Part shown: one piece after another, positions 46,667 through 54,126 of the stretch
How the letters are laid out: the number at the start of each line of letters is the position of its first letter
Numbering within the stretch: the first letter of the stretch is position 1
DNA from: Galbibacter kalidii
GTDB lineage: Bacteria; Bacteroidota; Bacteroidia; Flavobacteriales; Flavobacteriaceae
DNA length: 64,000 nt
NCBI RefSeq assembly: GCF_026241135.1
Contig: NZ_JAPFGA010000003.1
Location: forward strand, 186,001-250,000
Direction: 5' to 3'
Program-made: the position numbers and the translations under genes
Notes under the pieces: generated by a model
What the model was told of the DNA's origin: nothing
Databases searched by the model: none
Seen by the model: the letters and a program-made list of their open reading frames with translations, nothing else

Positions 46667-48025
46667 TCAATTTTTAACCGTGAAGTTTAATTTTTTAAGT
46701 CCGTTCTGCACGTCTTGGTTCTGCATAAACAGTTTCCAAAGCAAACCAGAACGATAGTTCTCGACCATGACCGGAATAGGGCCTTGATCTATGGCCAGAT
46801 ACCTAGGCAAATACCAATCGTGTTCTAGACTAAAGGCGTCGTAAGGACCATATTTCCCAATTAAAGTATCTTTTTTTTCATAGAGATTCCTTAACATTTT
46901 CATACTTTCTTTTGGTGTATATGGAAAAGACGATAAGGCCGCTGTTGGGGAAATAACACCAAAATCCTTTCCCGGACGATGACCGGCATATCCTTTCATG
47001 GAATAACTAGAAGTCAACCCCCAAAGACTATCCCCATATCCTTTGTAATTTTCAGGGTTGTCCACGGCATATTTATAGTGAATTTTTGCATGATTCTGAG
47101 TTAATTTCCAATAATCAGCATATTGATCTTTAAGTCCTTTCGGATTCAAGCCCAAATAAGAATAGTGTGCCCAAAACAATGGACCAACAATGGCCTCATC
47201 ATTGTGTTCATAATAGTTCAGTACCAAGGGTTCACCATAAAGGGAATCCTGGGACGCTATTTTACCATCCCTAGCCCATCCTTTTTCATAAACCGATGGT
47301 TTTATGGGGTGTGTAGGTGATGACGCTGCCAAAACGTACATGATCAGGCATTCGTTATATCCGCCCACGGGAAAGTTCATTTCCCAACCATGGGTAGGCG
47401 ACCAATGCCAGTATAATACATCCTTGCCATTCTTGGTGTACCAATCCCACTCCACTTCGCGCCACAGTTGATCGATCTTTTCAACCAATGCCTTCTCCCT
47501 GTCGTTTCCGTCTTTAAAATATTCTGAAACCGTTAAAAGTCCCTGAATCATAAAGGCGGTTTCCACCAAATCCCCTCCTGTATCTTTTTTGCTGAAGGGT
47601 TTTATTTTTCCAGTCTTCCCATCTAACCAATGTGGCCAGGCGCCGTGAAAACGATCGGATTTTCCTAAAAAACCGACTATTTTTTCAAGTCTCGTTAAAG
47701 CCTCTTCCCTACTAATAAAGTCACGCTCTATTCCTACTAAAATAGCCATAACCCCAAAACCTGACCCACCTAAAGTAATCACCGATTGATCATTTTGCGG
47801 GTACACATTATCCATATGAATACGCTCCCGGGCCATACCCGAATTTGGCTCAGCTCCTTCCCAAAAATAGTTGAAGGTCTGTTTCTGAAGTGTGTCCAAC
47901 AAAGCTTCATCTGAAAGTCTCGTGTCTATTGCGACATCCTTGTTTTCCTCCTTTTTATTCTTACAGGATAAAATAGTGACGCATAAAAGTAGTATTGATA
48001 ATATTTTGAATGTTGTAAATTTCAT
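46667..48025 (-). CDS. GH144/glycoamylase-type protein, copy 2
   Basis: A protein of about 452 residues from the ATG at 48025, with lipoprotein signal LLCVTILSCKN; an earlier ATG at 48058 falls inside a strong hairpin and is not favoured. It is homologous along its length to copy 1: TFNYFWEGAEPNSGMARER, TLGGSGFGVMAILVGIERD, GGDLVETAFMIQGLL, VLYWHWSPTHGW, WAHYSYLGLNPKG and YLAIDQGPIPVMVENYRSG. The two differ enough in loops to have split roles, for example endo and exo cutting or different chain positions. Both are lipid-anchored, so at least one is probably at the surface or periplasmic face. Confidence 0.85.
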   Translation of the reverse strand: MKFTTFKILSILLLCVTILSCKNKKEENKDVAIDTRLSDEALLDTLQKQTFNYFWEGAEPNSGMARERIHMDNVYPQNDQSVITLGGSGFGVMAILVGIERDFISREEALTRLEKIVGFLGKSDRFHGAWPHWLDGKTGKIKPFSKKDTGGDLVETAFMIQGLLTVSEYFKDGNDREKALVEKIDQLWREVEWDWYTKNGKDVLYWHWSPTHGWEMNFPVGGYNECLIMYVLAASSPTHPIKPSVYEKGWARDGKIASQDSLYGEPLVLNYYEHNDEAIVGPLFWAHYSYLGLNPKGLKDQYADYWKLTQNHAKIHYKYAVDNPENYKGYGDSLWGLTSSYSMKGYAGHRPGKDFGVISPTAALSSFPYTPKESMKMLRNLYEKKDTLIGKYGPYDAFSLEHDWYLPRYLAIDQGPIPVMVENYRSGLLWKLFMQNQDVQNGLKKLNFTVKN

Positions 48026-48046
48026 TGAATTCGAATTTCCAGTAAT

Positions 48047-48085
48047 GATTAGCTGCATTTTAACAATGATAAAATGCAGCTAATC
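48047..48085 (-). promoter_or_regulatory. Perfect 16-bp stem-loop within the PUL operon
   Basis: GATTAGCTGCATTTTA pairs fully with TAAAATGCAGCTAATC around a 7-base loop (48063-48069). It lies between the LamG lipoprotein stop and the second GH144-type gene. On the minus strand no T-run follows, so it is more likely an mRNA processing/stability or attenuation hairpin than a terminator. Confidence 0.65.
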
Positions 48086-48120
48086 AAACTAACTAACAAC
48101 TAACCTAAATAGGTGCTTTA

Positions 48121-49200
48121 TTAAAGCATGCTTTGTATGTCTTCCTGTGTCAATGCTACATCAAAAATCCGTAGGTCGTCCATATAACTTTGGTCAGACA
48201 AGTGATTCCACCCAATAAAGCGTGGTGCGCCCGACATGATGGACAGCACATCACAACCATCCCAATCTATCCCAGAAAACGTATTTTGACTTACCACATT
48301 GCCGTTGATGTAAACCACGCACTCGGTATTTGAAATGGTAAATGCCAAGTGGATCCATTGATCAACTGCCGGGTCCACATCGGCTGCCTCACCGCCATCA
48401 AACCAACTTTCGCCATCACCAGTACCAACATTCAGTTTAAACCGTTGCATGTCACCGGCTGCCTCTCTAAAAAATCTAAAACCTTTAGTGCGGTTATTGG
48501 CCGCATCGGTATTGTCAGGATCTTCGGGACCCATAACCAGGATACCTGCCCGATCCGGGTCGTTATTTAGCTTGTACCAAAATGTGGCGGAAAATTCTTC
48601 GTTTTGCAATGCTTCGGAAGGGAAGGTCAAATAGGAATCGGTGGCACCGGCATAGGCATTGACACCAACGTTGGCCTCGCCGGCAAAACCGGGCGAACCT
48701 TCTACAGTTGCAGCATTGTAAGTTATCAAATTAGTATAATCACCCTCAAAAGGCATATAAAGCATCTCACCCTCATACAGGGGCTCGTAAGGTGCTAGTT
48801 TACTATAATTAACCGATTGGACGGTATTGTTTCCTTCCAGGTCCGTGGCCGAAATGGTGAGTTCGTGGTCGCCATTAGTAACCCCATCAAAAGGGAGCTC
48901 AATATAAGCATTCCTGTAATCGACAAAGTCACTTAAGACGGCTATTTCGGCACCGTCCATTTGTAACACCACTTCACCAACCTCAATATCGTCTTCAACG
49001 TGTGCTTTTATTACAATTGAAGTGGTGGGTTCGGGCACCTGAATGGAGGTCCCTTCTAAAGGGTATTGAAATTCAATGACTGGTGGCCCTTGGTCTGGTC
49101 CGGGATCTACTTCGGATACAGAGTCTACTACCCCATTATAACACGAGACAACCAAGCCCCCTATTATCATTGTCATTAAGAGTTTATATAGCGTTTTCAT
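48121..49200 (-). CDS. LamG/concanavalin-like glycan-binding lipoprotein
   Basis: A 359-residue lipoprotein (IGGLVVSCYNG). After the anchor comes an Ig-like domain (about 40-130, IVIKAHVEDDIEVGEVVLQMD) and a concanavalin-like LamG domain (about 150-359), with MPFEGDYTNLI, SATFWYKLNNDPDRAGIL, WIHLAFTISNTECVVYINGN and SYMDDLRIFDVALT. The position right after susD is that of a surface glycan-binding protein. No catalytic residues are evident. It probably holds the polysaccharide for the GH144-type enzymes. Confidence 0.82.
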   Translation of the reverse strand: MKTLYKLLMTMIIGGLVVSCYNGVVDSVSEVDPGPDQGPPVIEFQYPLEGTSIQVPEPTTSIVIKAHVEDDIEVGEVVLQMDGAEIAVLSDFVDYRNAYIELPFDGVTNGDHELTISATDLEGNNTVQSVNYSKLAPYEPLYEGEMLYMPFEGDYTNLITYNAATVEGSPGFAGEANVGVNAYAGATDSYLTFPSEALQNEEFSATFWYKLNNDPDRAGILVMGPEDPDNTDAANNRTKGFRFFREAAGDMQRFKLNVGTGDGESWFDGGEAADVDPAVDQWIHLAFTISNTECVVYINGNVVSQNTFSGIDWDGCDVLSIMSGAPRFIGWNHLSDQSYMDDLRIFDVALTQEDIQSML

Positions 49201-49232
49201 GTGTTTATATTTATTGTTTTCTCAAAGGTCAC

Positions 49233-49254
49233 ACCTGCCTACCGGCAGGCAGGT
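49233..49254. repeat. GC-rich palindromic repeat, copy 5
   Basis: ACACCTGCCTACCGGCAGGC followed by AG, in the susD-LamG lipoprotein spacer. It has the same core as the copies in the sulfatase and GH3 genes. Confidence 0.75.
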
Positions 49255-49330
49255 GGAACATCCATATAATCTTTTTCACTTTGTGTTTAAAAATTAAGCA
49301 TGGATGTTTCATTTTAAGTAGTTTTATGGT

Positions 49331-50854
49331 TTAATTTTCAAGTGGAAGCGCATCTACCTGTTCTGTTGGGTAAGGGTAATACACTTTATCCTCTGAAAAG
49401 GTTTTTCCATCATGTGTCAATTCGCCATACATACCAAGGCGCACCATGTCGTAATAGCGAATGCCCCATTCCAAAGCCAGTTCTGCAAATTTTTCGTCCA
49501 CTACATTTTGAAGTGTCACCCCGCTTAAGGCCGGCATTCCGGCACGAGCCCTAACCATATTGACCACCTCATCGGCAGATATAGCAGTAGCACTGGCACC
49601 TTGGGTAAGAGCCTCTGCATATATCAATAGGATTTCAGCATAACGGATTACGATAAAATTCTTACCGCCTCCATAATTGTTACGCCCGTCGGTAAGTTGA
49701 ACGGATGGCAAGTAATGCTTGCCACTGGCAAAATTGGCCCGGGCATAATCGTTGATGACGTCGCCGTCCGGAGTGGTATTTGACATCCAGGATGGGAGCG
49801 TTGCATAATCAGGATCAGACATGATTTCATCCATACCACTGTTTGTAAACAGCACACTGGTTTGCAAACGCACCATTTCGTCCCGATCCAGCATAAACTT
49901 AATGTACTTGAGCGTGGGCTCATAAAACCCCCATCCTCCACCAGCATTTTCCCGTGCCGGTGTCCACCCTTGCGGACCATAAGGGGCATACAGGTGGTAG
50001 TGGGCATCACCTGATTCACTACCAAAATCAGAAAACTGCAGTTCAAGCAAGCTTTCATCGCTCAATTCGCCCGGTTTTTTAAAGAGTTGATAAAAATCGT
50101 TGTATAGTGAAAATTTCCCCGAATTGATAATTTGTCCGGTTGCATCGGCTACGCCTTGGTAGTCTCCTATTTCCTGAAGGGCCAAGGCTTTAATGGCCAA
50201 GGCCGTGTATTTGGTCACACCTCCCGGAATGTCGTTACGCTCATTGGGACGTAAATCGGGCAACAAGGGCATGGCTTCGTCCATCAAGCCGGCAATGTAT
50301 TGCATCACTTCTTCTTTGGTAGCAACACCTGCTTCGAGCTCCACATCTATGTCGGTACTATTTATGATAAAAATATCGCTCCACATACGCGACATGTTAA
50401 GGTGCAACCAAGCCCTGAGCACATCGGTCTCAGCCCGGTATTGGTCTGCCAAAGCAAAATCGCTTTCATCTGCAAATTCTTTATATAGTTCTATTTGTTC
50501 CCGGGCATTGTTCATGTGTACAATGTCGTTGTAGTGCGCACCCCATAAAGAATTGGGCATCCAACTGCCGGGATCGTAATTATATTGGTCTGCTTCCTGA
50601 AGTGGCACCTGATCACCTGCAGCATTTACATCGTCGCCCCGGACGGCATAGATTAAATGTTCTTCCCAGCCACGGGTTGAAAATTCGTGGTACGCCCCTA
50701 TCAGCGGCTGAACCATATCACTCGTAATGGTATAATCAGTATCACCCACATTGGTCTGTCCCTCTACAGTTTCCAATTTGTCGTGGCAAGATTGGAAAGC
50801 CATGAGCAGAAGAAGTATCCATATATTGAAAATGTGTTTTTTAAAAGTTCTCAT
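49331..50854 (-). CDS. SusD/RagB family lipoprotein of the large PUL
   Basis: A 507-residue lipoprotein (WILLLLMAFQSCHD). SusD traits are MVQPLIGAYHEF, the TPR-like helices with AETDVLRAWLHLNMSRMW, ALAIKALALQEIGDY, YAEILLIYAEAL and the C-terminal LALEWGIRYYDMVRLG followed by YPYPTEQ. It starts 4 bases after the susC stop. It should bind the target oligosaccharide at the outer face of SusC. It is rather diverged from the SusD at 8703-10415, so the two loci import different glycans. Confidence 0.92.
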   Translation of the reverse strand: MRTFKKHIFNIWILLLLMAFQSCHDKLETVEGQTNVGDTDYTITSDMVQPLIGAYHEFSTRGWEEHLIYAVRGDDVNAAGDQVPLQEADQYNYDPGSWMPNSLWGAHYNDIVHMNNAREQIELYKEFADESDFALADQYRAETDVLRAWLHLNMSRMWSDIFIINSTDIDVELEAGVATKEEVMQYIAGLMDEAMPLLPDLRPNERNDIPGGVTKYTALAIKALALQEIGDYQGVADATGQIINSGKFSLYNDFYQLFKKPGELSDESLLELQFSDFGSESGDAHYHLYAPYGPQGWTPARENAGGGWGFYEPTLKYIKFMLDRDEMVRLQTSVLFTNSGMDEIMSDPDYATLPSWMSNTTPDGDVINDYARANFASGKHYLPSVQLTDGRNNYGGGKNFIVIRYAEILLIYAEALTQGASATAISADEVVNMVRARAGMPALSGVTLQNVVDEKFAELALEWGIRYYDMVRLGMYGELTHDGKTFSEDKVYYPYPTEQVDALPLEN

Positions 50855-50858
50855 AGCG

Positions 50859-53800
50859 TTATATTTTTAAATTAATTCCAAAGGTATAAACGGCGGGAAT
50901 TGGATATACCTGTCTGTCGACTCCATTGGGTACCTCCGGGCTAAAGCCGTTGTATTTAAAGAAAGTAAAGGGTCTATCGGCCGTAAAGGTAAACTTGATA
51001 TCAGGTGCTTTATCACCTCCCCACAACTCGCTTCTAAGGTTATAGGACAGTTGTATATTCTGTATCCTGAAAAAAGCACCGTCTTCCACCCAAAAATTGC
51101 TCAACCGTTGATTCCAACCCTTACGCAGGCCTTCGGATGATGGATAAGTATCGCTCGTCCCTTCACCATGCCAGCGGTTTATGGCCAAATCAGCATCCAT
51201 ATTGGTATCGTTGGTAAAGATAATTTCGCCCCGTTTGCGATTCAATATTTTGTTTCCTGTTTGCCCGTAGACACTTACCGACAAGCCAAAATCCTTGTAA
51301 TTGACACCTATATTTCCGCCGTATGTGAATGACGGCAAGTAAGACCCCAGGATAACACGGTCGGCATCGTCTATAATATTATCACCATTTTGGTCTCTGT
51401 AAATAAGGTCGCCAGGCACGAGATCGGAATGGTTGGTCGATACAGGATCGGCATCTATTTGTGCTTGGTTTTGATACACCCCGGTGGTTTCCCAACCGTA
51501 AAATGCCCTGATAGGCTCACCAATGGTAGAACGTTGCCTAAATTCGGCACTACCGGCTTCAATATAGCCACGAGGGTCGTTTACTTGAACTACTTCGTTT
51601 TTAAGGGTTGAAAAATTAGCTGTTATGCTATAGCTGAAGTTTTCTGAAATAGCTTGATTCCAACTAACCATCGACTCAAAACCTTGGTTTCGGATGGTAG
51701 CTGCATTTCTATTTACAGTTCTGTTAACAATAGGTTGATATACCGGTATAATAGCGTTTTTGGTATCGCGTATGTAATAATCAGCATCAATGGAAAGGCG
51801 CCTGTCCAATAACTGCATATTGACTCCAAAGTTAGATTCCTCAAGAAACTCCCACTCCAAGTCACTGTATGTATTGGTAGAAGTTGTACCCGTTGTAGGA
51901 ACATCCCCTATATCCGTATTGATTACAGTAATTTCATTGTCACCCGCACTGGCCGGCACCCTGTCGTTACCCAGACGTCCCCAGCTGGCCCGTAGCTTTA
52001 AAAAGTCGAACACGCCGTTATCTGCAAAAAACTCCTCACCGGTAACCACCCAACCGGCTCCAACGGAAGGAAAGTATCCCCATCTGTTTTTTGTGTATTT
52101 ACTGGAGCCATCTGCCCGCATGGTAGCGTATAGCAAATAGCGATCGTCAAAGTTATAGGCCAATCGCCCAAAGTAGGACATACTGTAAAACCTGTTCCCT
52201 GTATCTTTTAAATTGTTTTCTTCTGAAAACGAGTTAGGATCGGCAGCATCCAAATACCAAGAAGATTCGTTTAACAAAGCCGTATTATTTATGTTTTGTC
52301 CAATGGCGCTGAAGTTGTGCCCGGACTCATCTTTAAACGAAGTACCAGCCATAACGGTCAGATCATGGTCGCCAAAACTGTCTTGATAGGTCAGGGTGTT
52401 GTCCCATATTTGGTTGGAAAAAGTGTTGTTTTTCTTTTCAAGACTTGAAATCCGTTCAAAGTTGTTTCCCAAAGTGTAGGGCAATCGCATATAACGTTCG
52501 TCCAAAGCAGAAAAATCATGGCTGTAAAGCGTTTTAAAGGTCAGCTTTTCCGGCATGATTTCATATTCCGCATAGACATTGGCCAAGAGTTTTCTTATCC
52601 TTAGCAGGTTTTCGTTATACAACAAATTTTGAAAAGGATTTTGTGTACCCCGGTAGCCCAACAGTTGTGCATTTGAAAGCTGATGGGGAGCCGCATCGGT
52701 GTTTTGTCCGTCATAAATCGGCATGATGGGCACCGCAAAATACGCCCTAAACCAAGCAGCATCATCCGGGCTGTATTTGGTGGCGTTACTAAAAATGGTA
52801 GTCGCACCTATTTTTAAACTAGGAGACACCTCGACGTCCACTTTACTGCGGATGTTAAAGCGTTCGTATTCGTTTTTCATATCCAGAACACCTTCTTGGC
52901 CAAAGTAGTTGACCCCCACAGCATAGGAAGCAGTAGCACCCCCCCCGGTAACGCCAATACTGTGATTGGTAATGGAGGCAGGGCGGATAATCTCCTTGTA
53001 CCAATCGGTATTGACGTTGGGCAGGTTGGGGTTGATACGGCTACGACCGTAACGGGCTATGGAATTTTCCACAAACTGTACATCGGCTTCTGAACCCGAT
53101 TCATAAGCCATGGTTACAAACTGTTCTGCATTAGCCATTTTAACCACGTCGCGGGCGTATTGCATACCGGTATAACCGTCGTATTCTATCTGGGGTTTCA
53201 TTTCTATGTTCCCCGATTTGGTTTCAATAATAATAACACCTCCTGCAGCCCTGACTCCATATATGGCCGAGGACGAGGCATCCTTAAGCACGTTCATCGA
53301 TTTGATATCCTTGGGGTTCAAAAAATCGATATTGCTATAAAACATACCGTCCACTACGAAAAGTGGCCCCGCATTATCATCGTTATAGGTGTTTAACCCC
53401 CTAAGCCTGACTGTAGGCTGGTTTCCGGGTGATCCGGCACTAACTACCTGCACACCTGAAACTTTTCCCTGTAAAGATTGCATAACATTAGCGGCTGGTG
53501 TTTTTTCGATTTCCTCAGAGCTTACTGAAGAAATAGCTCCTGTTAAATCTGCTTTCTTTTGGGTACCATACCCTACAACAACCACTTCCTCCAAAGATTC
53601 AACGTCGAGTTCTAATGAAACGTTGATCTGCGCTTGATTTCCAACAGTGACTTCCGTAGTTCTAAAACCAATAGCACTGAATTCAAGAATTTCACCCGAA
53701 TTGACCTGAATTTGGTAATTCCCGTCAAAATCGGTACTGGTTCCTCTGCTTGTTCCTTTTACTATCACATTGACTCCGGGAAGTGGTAAACCTTCTTCAG

Positions 53801-53894
53801 TATCGGTTACCGTTCCACTTATGCTGCGTTCTTGAGCATAGGAAAAGCCAAAAACAAATAACAAAAGGAATACTAGATTACATTTTGTTTTCAT
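50859..53894 (-). CDS. SusC/RagA family TonB-linked receptor of the large PUL
   Basis: A 1011-residue receptor: signal peptide (FLLLFVFGFSYAQ), carboxypeptidase-like regulatory domain (about 23-100), TonB box region EEVVVVGYGTQKK, plug with VRLRGLNTYNDD and DASSSAIYGVRAAGG (about 110-225), and a barrel ending TFGINLKI. It imports oligosaccharides together with the SusD next to it. It is the first structural gene of the 20-kb operon. Its 5' spacer holds three TGACGTA motifs and a regulator gene lies just upstream. Confidence 0.95.
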   Translation of the reverse strand: MKTKCNLVFLLLFVFGFSYAQERSISGTVTDTEEGLPLPGVNVIVKGTSRGTSTDFDGNYQIQVNSGEILEFSAIGFRTTEVTVGNQAQINVSLELDVESLEEVVVVGYGTQKKADLTGAISSVSSEEIEKTPAANVMQSLQGKVSGVQVVSAGSPGNQPTVRLRGLNTYNDDNAGPLFVVDGMFYSNIDFLNPKDIKSMNVLKDASSSAIYGVRAAGGVIIIETKSGNIEMKPQIEYDGYTGMQYARDVVKMANAEQFVTMAYESGSEADVQFVENSIARYGRSRINPNLPNVNTDWYKEIIRPASITNHSIGVTGGGATASYAVGVNYFGQEGVLDMKNEYERFNIRSKVDVEVSPSLKIGATTIFSNATKYSPDDAAWFRAYFAVPIMPIYDGQNTDAAPHQLSNAQLLGYRGTQNPFQNLLYNENLLRIRKLLANVYAEYEIMPEKLTFKTLYSHDFSALDERYMRLPYTLGNNFERISSLEKKNNTFSNQIWDNTLTYQDSFGDHDLTVMAGTSFKDESGHNFSAIGQNINNTALLNESSWYLDAADPNSFSEENNLKDTGNRFYSMSYFGRLAYNFDDRYLLYATMRADGSSKYTKNRWGYFPSVGAGWVVTGEEFFADNGVFDFLKLRASWGRLGNDRVPASAGDNEITVINTDIGDVPTTGTTSTNTYSDLEWEFLEESNFGVNMQLLDRRLSIDADYYIRDTKNAIIPVYQPIVNRTVNRNAATIRNQGFESMVSWNQAISENFSYSITANFSTLKNEVVQVNDPRGYIEAGSAEFRQRSTIGEPIRAFYGWETTGVYQNQAQIDADPVSTNHSDLVPGDLIYRDQNGDNIIDDADRVILGSYLPSFTYGGNIGVNYKDFGLSVSVYGQTGNKILNRKRGEIIFTNDTNMDADLAINRWHGEGTSDTYPSSEGLRKGWNQRLSNFWVEDGAFFRIQNIQLSYNLRSELWGGDKAPDIKFTFTADRPFTFFKYNGFSPEVPNGVDRQVYPIPAVYTFGINLKI

Positions 53895-53977
53895 AAATGC
53901 TTCAAATTAGTTAGAATAGTTTTTCAAAAGCAAGATATCAGGTATTTCACTTATTAGTAAAAAACCCGCTACACTTT

Positions 53978-54090
53978 AAATACGTCAACCGAAAAGGAGT
54001 AGTTAATAATTAGGTATTGACGTATGTTAAATTTAATATAAAACGAGGAAAAACGAAACCTTAAAACCCAAATGAAGTAGTAATGACGTA
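53978..54090. promoter_or_regulatory. Three TGACGTA motifs in susC upstream region
   Basis: TACGTCA at 53981-53987 and TGACGTA at 54018-54024 and 54084-54090, two in one orientation and one inverted, all flanked by AT-rich DNA. The clustering within 110 bases before susC suggests binding sites for the adjacent LuxR-type regulator. Confidence 0.4.
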
Positions 54091-54126
54091 TTTTTTTATT
54101 GTTAATTTAACGTTTTCAAGTATCGT

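Noticed and set aside
48026-48058. An 11-residue N-terminal extension of the second GH144-type protein.
   Set aside because: The extension starts within a 16-bp hairpin and would hide a good lipoprotein signal that begins at the later ATG.
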